Source: an uncultured Verrucomicrobiales bacterium (GTDB lineage Bacteria > Verrucomicrobiota > Verrucomicrobiia > Verrucomicrobiales > Akkermansiaceae). From it: 17,042 bases of DNA. Below the pieces are notes generated by a model. It worked only from the letters and a program-made list of their open reading frames with translations, searched no databases and was not told where the DNA came from. Within the stretch, counting starts at the first letter, position 1. The number at the start of each line of letters is the position of its first letter. Of this stretch, positions 1 through 6,559 are shown piece after piece. Location: assembly GCA_937969125.1 (NCBI GenBank), contig CALBVA010000216.1, forward strand, positions 1 to 17,042, read 5' to 3'. The translations under genes and the position numbers were made by a program.

Positions 1-265
1 CATTCATCGTGAAATTGACCCCAAGACACTGGCATGGAGCATCAATCGCGGACACCAGCGAAGATCCACCTTCGACTTTAAAAGGGAATTCAACGCTAAC
101 GGTGCTTTGTCCTGGCTCGGCATGGACATCGATTATCTGTCGTTCAAAACGCAGCTCTCCAACTCCTAAAACCGAATCTTCCTCCGAACTCTTCCCATCC
201 GGAGAGCAAGAAACTGCAAAAAGAATTGGGAGGACGATGCATAGGAAGCCTACTTTTGCGATCAC
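1..265 (-). CDS. DUF1573-like lipoprotein, N-terminal part (runs off left edge)
   Basis: Reading leftwards from a GTG at 265-263, an open frame of 88 codons continues to the window edge. It starts with a lysine-bearing n-region, a hydrophobic stretch (about residues 5-19) and a lipobox-like AVS-C with the lipid-carrying cysteine at residue 20, so the product should be an anchored lipoprotein. After an acidic linker comes a beta-sandwich-like stretch (about residues 36-88) with FPFKVEGG followed by APCQC (C78, C80). This resembles the DUF1573 pattern, an Ig-like fold with a hydrophobic strand followed by a Cys-x-Cys pair; its function is unknown. The C-terminal part lies outside the window. 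No ATG is in frame near the signal peptide; the frame stays open upstream, but only the part from 265 looks like protein. No strong Shine-Dalgarno is visible. The family call is from memory of the pattern, not a search. Confidence 0.65.
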   Translation of the reverse strand, partial: MIAKVGFLCIVLPILFAVSCSPDGKSSEEDSVLGVGELRFERQIIDVHAEPGQSTVSVEFPFKVEGGSSLVSAIDAPCQCLGVNFTMN

Positions 266-366
266 TCGAAGACGCTCTGCAAAAACTACCTCTTCAACAA
301 GCTCAGAGCCGAAAGATTGGCTTTCCCATAAATAATCAGTGACGCTCTGGGCAAAATGAGAAACTC

Positions 367-396
367 GGGTGTGGGCCCATAATGGCCGGCACACCC
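367..396 (-). terminator. Hairpin with T-rich tail, possible terminator
   Basis: GGGTGTG (367-373) pairs exactly with CACACCC (390-396), and GGCC (374-377) with GGCC (384-387). This leaves a six-base loop and a two-base bulge. Read on the minus strand the stem is followed by a T-rich stretch (GAGTTTCTCATTTTG). It lies downstream of the transposase remnant and upstream of the lipoprotein gene, so it could end minus-strand transcription from the former. The tail is not a clean T-run. Apart from this hairpin I see nothing in 266-473. Confidence 0.4.
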
Positions 397-473
397 TATG
401 AACGGGGCTGGATCTGCAGTATTTTCTTGGGTCCGCCGTTGATAGGCGAACTTCTCAGTCGCCAACTTCCGTC

Positions 474-639
474 TTAACTTCGTTGATCGCTTTTGAACGA
501 GCTGACGATCAGGGCAGTGTAGATTTGGATGGCCACTTCACCTTCGGACTCGGCGAAGAGGTGACGACACTTCAATAAACACTTCAACCATTTGAAGAAG
601 AGTTCGATCTGCCAGCGGTAGCTGGTAAATCAGAGCATC
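474..639 (-). pseudogene. IS4-family transposase C-terminal remnant, frameshifted
   Basis: From 620 down to the TAA at 476-474 the minus strand encodes 48 residues starting YRWQIELFFKWLK. This is the hallmark C-terminal block of IS4-family (DDE_Tnp_1) transposases, containing the catalytic glutamate of the DDE triad. It is followed by typical C-terminal sequence with SEGEVAIQIYTALIV. Directly upstream this frame meets a stop (TGA, seven codons earlier). Shifting by one base at about 621 restores DALIYQ before YRWQ, which is what the family shows (…LYRYRWQ…). I read this as a frameshift in a decayed copy. The rest of the transposase (several hundred residues) is missing, and I could not find inverted repeats. 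Bases 640-820 hold nothing else I recognise and may be further IS debris. Confidence 0.75.
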
Positions 640-820
640 CGGGAAAGAGCCAGGAGATTTCCCAAAACAGGCGCAAGGAAGACCGGACTGGAGGCACCAC
701 TGAAATTCAACTGCGGAGTGCATGATGAACTCACGGTGGATGACTGGGAGGTCACTCCCACCCCTTCAAAATAGGGGATCGAATTGCCTTAATGATGGCT
801 CTGTGATTTCCTCTGGGATC

Positions 821-1588
821 ATGGCTGCTGCAAAAAAGTCTGCGAAGAAAAAGCCGGGTCTCACCAAGGAAGATCGCCTGAAAATCGTGGATCTATTAAA
901 GGCGGGCGGGACTAAAAGCGGAGTAGCGCGGGACTTTGGGGTCACCCGTCAGTATGTCCAGCAAATCTGGGGCAAGTATCAGGAGAAGGGCGAGGACGCC
1001 TTCAACAACACGGGCAAGCGCGGTCGTAAAAAGACACGGCTGCTCGATAAGGATGAGCGGGAGCTCATTCAAAAAATCGTAAGTAGCGGCGGGCCCGAGG
1101 ACAATAACATCCTGGACTGCGGTTCGAATCGGAATTGGACCATGAAGGCCCTGCAAACCCTGATGCGCCGGGAATTGGATTTCACTCCAACGCAGGCCTC
1201 CATCCGGTTCATGATGCATGGCTGGGGCGTGAGAATTGTGAGGCCCGATACCAGTATCGATGTCTATGCGGATGAGGATGATCCCACGAATTACGAGGAT
1301 TATCGTACTGACTCGGAAATCGCCCGGGACATTGCGATTCGCGATGCCAAGAAGAACGGCCAACCGATTCCGCAATTTCCAGATTTGCCAAAGTCCCCTC
1401 CCCCCGGTGATGAGATGGAAATCGACGAGGAAGCCTTCATAGCGCTTCGCAAAAAAATCATGGCGCAGGAGGCTGGAGAGGTGACCTATGAGCCGCCGGC
1501 CCCGGGCCAGCGGGTTGGCAAACACAAGAAGGCCAAGGCAAACCGAACTCCTCCGAAGAAGAGACGCAAGAAGAAGAAAAAGCGTTAG
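821..1588 (+). CDS. IS630-type tandem helix-turn-helix protein without DDE domain
   Basis: The 255-residue product begins with a lysine-rich tail (residues 5-11). A helix-turn-helix follows at about 14-58 (DRLKIVDLLKAGG…VARDFGVTRQYVQQIW), then a GKRGRKK linker (65-71). A second winged-helix-like module lies at about 75-141 (WTMKALQTLM…GWGVRIVRP). This order is the N-terminal DNA-binding arrangement of IS630/Tc1-type transposases. The DDE nuclease that should come next is absent. Instead there is an acidic, proline-rich region (about 142-205) and a very basic C-terminus ending in KKRRKKKKKR. It probably binds DNA, either as a domesticated transposase fragment or as a regulator; the target is unknown. 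The frame stays open up to 722, but the ATG at 821 is preferred because the added 33 residues look non-coding. The neighbouring transposase remnant is from a different IS family. Confidence 0.7.
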   Translation: MAAAKKSAKKKPGLTKEDRLKIVDLLKAGGTKSGVARDFGVTRQYVQQIWGKYQEKGEDAFNNTGKRGRKKTRLLDKDERELIQKIVSSGGPEDNNILDCGSNRNWTMKALQTLMRRELDFTPTQASIRFMMHGWGVRIVRPDTSIDVYADEDDPTNYEDYRTDSEIARDIAIRDAKKNGQPIPQFPDLPKSPPPGDEMEIDEEAFIALRKKIMAQEAGEVTYEPPAPGQRVGKHKKAKANRTPPKKRRKKKKKR

Positions 1589-1676
1589 CTGTCTTCCACT
1601 GCCATTTCAGAAGCACTCGATGATCCCGCGACTGTGGGGAAAAATGCAATTCTTTGAGACGGAAATCCGAAAACCT

Positions 1677-2003
1677 TCAACTTGGGCGACAAAGAACGAA
1701 GGGAGAGACCACGAGAGCCTCAAACATCTGCTGAGAGTTCTCCCATTGGTTCGCATGGAGGGCCTCGATTTTCACAAGATCGGCAGACTTCAGCCACCCC
1801 TGCACAGCTTCCTTTTCATCGGCAGTGATCGCCACTCCGACTTCCTCGAGTGTGAGGGAGGGATCGACGAAAAAGAGGGCGCCATTTTCGTAGTGCGCCT
1901 TCAGATAGGACCAATCAACTTCACCGGTGTATTTCGCGAGCTTCTCTTCGGCGCTACTGGTGTCCTCGCCGAGGATTCTGTAGCGCATTTGATCAGAGGA
2001 CAT
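1677..2003 (-). CDS. DUF2288 domain-containing protein
   Basis: The 108-residue protein matches the DUF2288 pattern along nearly its full length. A KLAKYTGEVDWSYLKAHYENG start is followed by a segment with ALFFVDPSLTLEEVGVAI, then DEKEAVQGWL, and the usual ending with W…ALVVSPFVLCRP (about residues 90-107). The family is small, cytoplasmic and of unknown function. Its ATG overlaps the stop of the upstream MOSC gene by one base (TAATG), so the two are almost certainly co-transcribed and probably translationally coupled. It converges with the helix-turn-helix gene across an 88-base gap in which I see no terminator. Confidence 0.8.
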   Translation of the reverse strand: MSSDQMRYRILGEDTSSAEEKLAKYTGEVDWSYLKAHYENGALFFVDPSLTLEEVGVAITADEKEAVQGWLKSADLVKIEALHANQWENSQQMFEALVVSPFVLCRPS

Positions 2004-2506
2004 TATTTGACAATAGTGAGGGTTTGAGAGCCTTTTGTGAGAGTCCCACCGGCGGTGATGCGGCAGCGGAGTCCACCTTTACCTTTCAGGAATTTCTCCA
2101 CGCCCGGTGCGCACGCTTCATCCATCCAATAGCAAGGCCGCGCTTCCTCGCTTCCGGTGAATTCGAGGTCACCGATGCGGAAGCATTTTCCAATGAGATC
2201 ATTCAGATCGACTCCGTGAACAACGACATTTCGGCGGAAGGCGCTCGGGAGGAGGTCAGGGAGATCGAATTCCGCCCTCACCCGTTCATAGGTAGCGTGC
2301 TCGAAGAAGGTGATCTGGCCCTTGTAGTCCTCCTTATAATCGAAGAATCGATCATCCACGATTCCCCTCCCCTCAATGAGCTCCAGTAATTCGACATCGT
2401 GGATTTCATGATCCTCGGATCCTTTCCCATGGCGTCCGTAATAATTATGACCCGGTGAGAGAAAGAGGTGCGAGAGATTAACCTGAAGCGTGGTGACCTG
2501 ATCCAT
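2003..2506 (-). CDS. MOSC domain-containing protein
   Basis: This 167-residue protein is essentially one MOSC domain, the fold shared with the C-terminus of molybdenum cofactor sulfurases. Visible family features, in order, are an early LFLSPGHNYYGRHGK, then the ELIEGRGIVDDRFF signature at about 43-56, YKGQITFF, the RRNVVVHGVDLNDLIGK block at about 91-107, and the region with RPCYWMDEACAPG carrying the conserved cysteine. GRGGLR-type residues (GKGGLRCRI) close the domain. Stand-alone MOSC proteins of this size are inferred to bind molybdenum cofactor or handle sulfur transfer, but the substrate of this subgroup is not established. It is first in a two-gene unit with the DUF2288 gene. The 122 bases upstream are shared with the divergent small gene starting at 2629. 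Confidence 0.85.
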   Translation of the reverse strand: MDQVTTLQVNLSHLFLSPGHNYYGRHGKGSEDHEIHDVELLELIEGRGIVDDRFFDYKEDYKGQITFFEHATYERVRAEFDLPDLLPSAFRRNVVVHGVDLNDLIGKCFRIGDLEFTGSEEARPCYWMDEACAPGVEKFLKGKGGLRCRITAGGTLTKGSQTLTIVK

Positions 2507-2628
2507 GAACGAGCTTTAGCAGACTCCATCCATCGTCGCAACTGATGGCTCACGATTGCACCCGGCACCGCGCGCTCCGACTCATTTTTGCTCTTCACAA
2601 GATAAAGAAAAGTTATCATTATTTGAAA

Positions 2629-3027
2629 ATGCCTATCACAAAACAGAATACCAATCGCCCCATCCGGAACACCAACACGCGGGGAACGCAAATCCAGGCG
2701 GTAAATCTGACAAATGGACAACGAGCCGCCTGTCAGAACGTCATTGCCCAGCTCACTTTCGCGGACCTATCCGGAAGAGCGCGGACCATCCACACGAATC
2801 ATCCGGCGCGTCTGGACCTGCAAGGAATCCTGGCCAACGGCTCGCTGAATCTCCAAGTTCAGGTGGGCGCGAACTCGGTGGCCGGAGCTCTCGTAGAGAG
2901 TAGCTCCCTGCTCACCCAGGACAGCGCCAACCAGCGGGGAGTGGCCAGAGCGGTGATCTCTGCGCTGAATCAAAGCCTGGACAGCAACACCATGTGGCGG
3001 GTCTTTGGAAATGTGGAGAACCGTTAG
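2629..3027 (+). CDS. Unrecognised 132-residue protein, N/Q/T-rich
   Basis: I do not recognise this protein. It starts with a basic, asparagine/threonine-rich stretch (residues 1-22). A possibly helical segment follows (about 27-47, NLTNGQRAACQNVIAQLTF), then strand-like text with LNLQVQVGANSVAGALV (about 73-89), a possible helix with GVARAVISALNQSL (104-117), and a short tail. There is no signal peptide, membrane span or metal motif, and a single cysteine (residue 35). The frame stays open back to 2545, but the ATG at 2629 is preferred because the upstream residues look unlike protein. The region just before it is AT-rich and could hold a promoter. A hairpin follows the stop, supporting a single-gene transcript. 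Confidence 0.6.
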   Translation: MPITKQNTNRPIRNTNTRGTQIQAVNLTNGQRAACQNVIAQLTFADLSGRARTIHTNHPARLDLQGILANGSLNLQVQVGANSVAGALVESSSLLTQDSANQRGVARAVISALNQSLDSNTMWRVFGNVENR

Positions 3028-3043
3028 TAGCGTCCGCTACTCT

Positions 3044-3075
3044 GGAAGCGGAAGCCATTTGCCCTTCCGCTTTCC
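3044..3075 (+). terminator. Long hairpin between the small gene and trpS
   Basis: GGAAGCGGAAG (3044-3054) pairs with CTTCCGCTTTCC (3064-3075) with a single bulged base and a short loop. The stem is GC-containing and 11 pairs long, but is followed by GTGAAAAAGG rather than a T-run, so it is not a textbook Rho-independent terminator on the plus strand. It begins 16 bases after the stop of the small gene and ends 24 bases before the trpS ATG. It could therefore separate the two transcripts or sit in the trpS leader. I see no T-box elements or leader peptide. Confidence 0.4.
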
Positions 3076-3099
3076 GTGAAAAAGGCGTAACTCCCGCGC

Positions 3100-4065
3100 A
3101 TGAGAATTTTGACGGGACTGCAACCGAGCGGACGGCTCCACGTGGGCAACTACTTCGGCGCGATTAAGCCGGCCATTGATGCTCAAGGCGAAGGTGAGGG
3201 GTTTTATTTCATCGCGGACTACCACGCGATGACCTCTACCCACGATCCGGCGACTCTCCGCGAGAACGTCCGAGGAGTGGCGATCGATTTCCTGGCCTGC
3301 GGATTCGATCCCTCGAAGGGTGTCTTCTTCAAACAAAGTGCGGTCCCCGAAGTGAATGAACTGGCGTGGATCCTTTCCACAGTCTGCCCTATGGGCCTCC
3401 TGGAGCGCTGCCACTCTTACAAGGATAAGATCGCAAAGGGCATCTCGGCCAATCACGCTCTCTTCGCCTATCCCGCCCTCATGGCGGCGGATATCCTGCT
3501 CTATGATTCCAATATCGTCCCGGTAGGCGAGGACCAGAAGCAGCACCTGGAAGTCACCCGGGATCTCGTCGGCAAAATCAACGATCAATACGGCGAGGGA
3601 ACATTGGTGATGCCGAAAGCCCGGATCCGGGAAGGCGTGGCCAAGGTCCCCGGTCTCGATGGCGAGAAGATGAGCAAGAGCTACAACAACACTCTCCCGA
3701 TCTTCGGTGATGAGAAGCCGCTGAAAAAACTCATCATGCGCATCCAGACCGACTCAGCTGCGGTGGAGGATCCGAAGCCCACTGAGAACTCGATCATCCT
3801 CGCGCTCTACGAACTCTTCGCCACCGAAGCAGACTACCAACAAATGGTGGCTGACTACGAAAATGGCGGCTGCGGATATGGTGACTTTAAGAAGCGCCTC
3901 GCCGAAGCCTACTGGAACCACTTTGCCCCAATGCGCGCCCGCCGTGAGGAACTCATCGCGAATCCGGACGAGGTCGATTCAGTGCTGAAAGCCGGAGCAG
4001 AAAAGGCCCGCGAAGAAGCCACAATCGTCCTCGATCGTGTGCGCAGGGCGGTGGGATTGATCTAA
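3100..4065 (+). CDS. trpS: Tryptophan--tRNA ligase
   Basis: The 321-residue product is a class I aminoacyl-tRNA synthetase that charges tRNA-Trp with tryptophan using ATP. The HIGH-type motif is present near the N-terminus (GLQPSGRLHVGNYFG, residues 6-20) and the KMSKS loop is intact at 190-194 (GEKMSKS). Between them are the family's MAADILLYDSNIVPVGEDQK region (128-147) and the tryptophan-pocket segments. Length is normal for bacterial TrpRS. The ATG at 3100 places the GLQPSG motif six residues in, as usual. No clear Shine-Dalgarno is visible. It stands alone: the small gene before it is separated by a hairpin, and a hairpin with a T-run follows. Confidence 0.97.
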   Translation: MRILTGLQPSGRLHVGNYFGAIKPAIDAQGEGEGFYFIADYHAMTSTHDPATLRENVRGVAIDFLACGFDPSKGVFFKQSAVPEVNELAWILSTVCPMGLLERCHSYKDKIAKGISANHALFAYPALMAADILLYDSNIVPVGEDQKQHLEVTRDLVGKINDQYGEGTLVMPKARIREGVAKVPGLDGEKMSKSYNNTLPIFGDEKPLKKLIMRIQTDSAAVEDPKPTENSIILALYELFATEADYQQMVADYENGGCGYGDFKKRLAEAYWNHFAPMRARREELIANPDEVDSVLKAGAEKAREEATIVLDRVRRAVGLI

Positions 4066-4070
4066 TCTCG

Positions 4071-4095
4071 CAGCTTCAGGGCCTGAGGCTGATTT
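4071..4095 (+). terminator. Probable Rho-independent terminator of trpS
   Basis: CAGCTTCA (4071-4078) pairs with TGAGGCTG (4084-4091), using one G-T wobble, around a short GC-rich loop. It is directly followed by ATTTT. It starts five bases after the trpS stop. The T-run is short, so termination strength is uncertain. Confidence 0.55.
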
Positions 4096-4166
4096 TGCAC
4101 CGTTAGAAACACTGAGAAGTCGTCGCGGGGTTTTTGAATCTATTTCCCCGGCTTACTGATCAGGCT

Positions 4167-6488
4167 CTAACCGCCGCGACGTTTTTGGAAGGGTGCACTC
4201 TCAATGATCCCGATGACGAGTTCCTTGAGGGAGCCATTGTGCGTCTTCAGATGGTTCACGAGGGCATCGATGGTGACGGCGTCAAAATATTCAGGGCCAC
4301 GACCAGTGGCATAGGTGAGGAGCTTTTCCGAGAGACAGCGGTAAAAGTCATCCCGGCGCGCGTTAGCGAGGATGTTCTTCAGACCAGCGACATCCTGGAA
4401 TTTTTCACCGGTAATGAGCTGGCCTGCGGAGTCAATGGCCTGGCCTTTTTCCTTCCTGCGGAACTGGCCGATGGCGTTAAAATTTTCGAGACCCAGTCCG
4501 ATGGGGTCCATGCGCTTATGACAGCTGGCGCAGATCGGCTTCTTACGGTGAATCTCCATCATGGCACGCATGGTCATGGGTTCTTTGTTCCCGTGTGCCA
4601 CTTCCTCGAGTTCTGGCGTTCCCGGAGGAGCAGGCGGCGCAGGAGTGCCTAGGATGTTATCGAGGACAAAGAGGCCCCGCTTCACCGGCGAGGTGCGGGT
4701 GGGATTCGAGGTGACGACAAGGAAGGTGCCCTGAGTGAGAATACCGCCGCGTTGGGGATGTTCATAGAGATCGACGAGACGGTGCTTGTTCCCTTTTACC
4801 CCGGGGACTTGGTAGAACTTGGCGAGGCGTTCATTGAGAAAGGAGTAATTGGCAGAGATGAGTTCCTCGGCGGGGCGTCCGTTTTTCAGAATAAAGTCAA
4901 AAAAGAGTTCGGTCTCTTTCTTCATATCCTGGCGGAGGCGTCCGCTGAAGATGCGGTTCGCCTTACCACGATCGCGGATGCCAAGGATGCTCCAGGGATC
5001 GATGGGTGAGCCTTCGACGTCCCGGGCCTGGAGCCATTGGCCAACAAAATTATCAACGAAGCGGTGCGACTTCCAGTCCTTCAACATGCGTTCGATCTGG
5101 GGGCGGAGATTTTTGCGAAGCTCTTTCTTAAAGGCGAGGCTGAGGAGTTCATCGTCCGGGACCGAACTCCAAAGGAAGAAGGAGAGGCGGGAAGCGAGGG
5201 CGTATTCATCGAGGAGGACGACCTTTCCTTTGTTATTCGGCTCCGGCTGGATTTCTGCACGGAAGAGAAAACGTGGGGAGGCGAGCACGGCGGTCATGGC
5301 GAGCTTAATACCGTCCTCAAAGCTCCGGTTTGGAGATTGGTCCACCTTCATGGCCATCTTGACAAGACGCCCGACAGTCCCGCGATCCAGCGGACGGCGA
5401 AAGGCACGGCTCACGAAGCTGCGCATGATCTTGCGAGCATAGAGCTCTCGCAGGCGCATGTCATCAGGGGCGGGGCCATCCACCATGATCATGCTGTAAC
5501 CCTTGGGGTATTCATTGAAGGAGCCATCCAGCGGGCCCTTCATTGCGACCTTTTGGATGACGATGAATTGCTCCTCTTGTCCTTCTCCAGGCGGGTCTTT
5601 GGGAGTGAGGCGGACTTCGAGGGTATTCTCCCCTTTCGCCATATCAGCCTGTCCGCTAAGGGTGATCTTTTCGCTCTGATCCCATCCGACGAGGCGCTCA
5701 TTGATTTTTTTCCCGTTGACCCAAAGTTCGATGAGAGCGCTTTGATCGGTGGCCATGTCGGCACCGCGGACGGCATATTCCAGAGTGACCTGCCAGGGAC
5801 CTTTCGCAGGAATCGACTGGCGAGCCGTAACAGTGCGCGGCTTTTTAAAGGCTAGCCAATCAGCCCGTTGTTTATCCTCGCCGGCAGAGCGGAATTCCTC
5901 ACCTCGGACGGCGCGGGTCGGCATGTTCGCAGCAGCTCCAGCGGGAAGTGCCTTCTCCACGATCTGACTGGCGGCCTCGAGGTATTTCTCCATGTGGAGA
6001 GGTGAGATTGTGAGGACATCGCCAATGGTATCGAAGCCGTAGCCGGTGTCATCAGCCGGGAAGTTCTCCCAGGTTTCGTAGCGCACACCGAGGAGATCCT
6101 GAATGGCGTAGAAGTATTCCATCCGGTTCAGGCGGCGGACGGTGACGCGGCCGGGGTCGGGATTTTTCGGATCGAGTTTGAAAACGCGCTTCTCGATCCA
6201 GGCCATGAGCTTGCGCTTTTCCTCAAGGTCCAATTGGTCCTTCTTCGGCGGCGGCATGATCTGGGAACGGACATTCCGCCAGACTGCGAGCCAGTGCTCC
6301 ACGTCATCAAGATGCTTCGAAAGATTCTCGAATTCATCCATGGAGAACTCGCCCTTGGCGGAGCCATCGCCGTGGCAATCAAAGCAGTAGTCCTCGAGAA
6401 TGGGTTTAATCTCTTTTTTAAAGACGACCTCATCCGCCGCCAGAGTAACGGGCAGAAGCGAAACAAGAAGGCGCAGGAGGAACTTCAT
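4167..6488 (-). CDS. Secreted DUF1587/1595/1592/1588/1585 protein with two haem-type CxxCH motifs
   Basis: This 773-residue protein has a signal peptide (residues 1-17, ending LPVTLA), so it acts outside the cytoplasm. A Planctomycete-type cytochrome c domain follows with CFDCH at 35-39. Then come DUF1587 (about 113-178, VRRLNRMEYFYAIQDLLGV), a beta-rich carbohydrate-binding-like insert (about 225-315), DUF1595 (about 345-407, FVSRAFRRPLD…SPRFLFR), DUF1592 (about 425-553, SRLSFFLWSSVPDDEL), DUF1588 (about 570-670, HPQRGGILTQGTFL…TSPVKRG) and DUF1585 (about 684-757, FYRCLSEKLLTYATGRG). A second CASCH lies at 653-657. The family is abundant in Planctomycetota and Verrucomicrobiota; its biochemical role is not established, though redox and polysaccharide breakdown have been suggested. 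The usual partner gene, a DUF1552 protein, is not adjacent. The start is divergent from the isomerase-like gene at 6560. Confidence 0.93.
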   Translation of the reverse strand: MKFLLRLLVSLLPVTLAADEVVFKKEIKPILEDYCFDCHGDGSAKGEFSMDEFENLSKHLDDVEHWLAVWRNVRSQIMPPPKKDQLDLEEKRKLMAWIEKRVFKLDPKNPDPGRVTVRRLNRMEYFYAIQDLLGVRYETWENFPADDTGYGFDTIGDVLTISPLHMEKYLEAASQIVEKALPAGAAANMPTRAVRGEEFRSAGEDKQRADWLAFKKPRTVTARQSIPAKGPWQVTLEYAVRGADMATDQSALIELWVNGKKINERLVGWDQSEKITLSGQADMAKGENTLEVRLTPKDPPGEGQEEQFIVIQKVAMKGPLDGSFNEYPKGYSMIMVDGPAPDDMRLRELYARKIMRSFVSRAFRRPLDRGTVGRLVKMAMKVDQSPNRSFEDGIKLAMTAVLASPRFLFRAEIQPEPNNKGKVVLLDEYALASRLSFFLWSSVPDDELLSLAFKKELRKNLRPQIERMLKDWKSHRFVDNFVGQWLQARDVEGSPIDPWSILGIRDRGKANRIFSGRLRQDMKKETELFFDFILKNGRPAEELISANYSFLNERLAKFYQVPGVKGNKHRLVDLYEHPQRGGILTQGTFLVVTSNPTRTSPVKRGLFVLDNILGTPAPPAPPGTPELEEVAHGNKEPMTMRAMMEIHRKKPICASCHKRMDPIGLGLENFNAIGQFRRKEKGQAIDSAGQLITGEKFQDVAGLKNILANARRDDFYRCLSEKLLTYATGRGPEYFDAVTIDALVNHLKTHNGSLKELVIGIIESAPFQKRRGG

Positions 6489-6559
6489 TCGTGCCTAGTT
6501 ACGGACGGGAAGAGAGGATTCTAATTTATAAACCACAATTTTTGCCTTAGCCTCCACCA
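6489..6559. promoter_or_regulatory. Divergent intergenic region
   Basis: Seventy-one bases separate the starts of the DUF1592-type gene and the isomerase-like gene, so both promoters should lie here. An AT-rich core (TTCTAATTTATAAACCACAATTTTT, about 6519-6543) is the likely melting region; TAATTTATAA could serve either strand. No matching -35 box or operator is convincing. Neither start has a clear Shine-Dalgarno. Confidence 0.4.

Noticed and set aside
2..169. Plus-strand open frame ending at 169 that could be the C-terminus of a gene
   Set aside because: It is in exact codon register with the minus-strand lipoprotein frame, which has a signal peptide and family-like motifs; the plus-strand text matches nothing I know.
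722..820. N-terminal extension of the helix-turn-helix gene
   Set aside because: The 33 extra residues look non-coding, and the ATG at 821 begins a typical lysine-rich DNA-binding protein.
2588..2619. TTGCTC and TATCAT as a promoter for the small gene
   Set aside because: Spacer is 20 bases and the -35 match is poor; the AT-rich stretch alone does not define a promoter.
3037..3588. Long minus-strand frame over trpS
   Set aside because: Antisense shadow of trpS; rich in D, R and H with no recognisable motif.
4134..4652. Plus-strand frame after trpS
   Set aside because: Covers the 3' end of the DUF1592-type gene in antisense; its text mirrors that gene.
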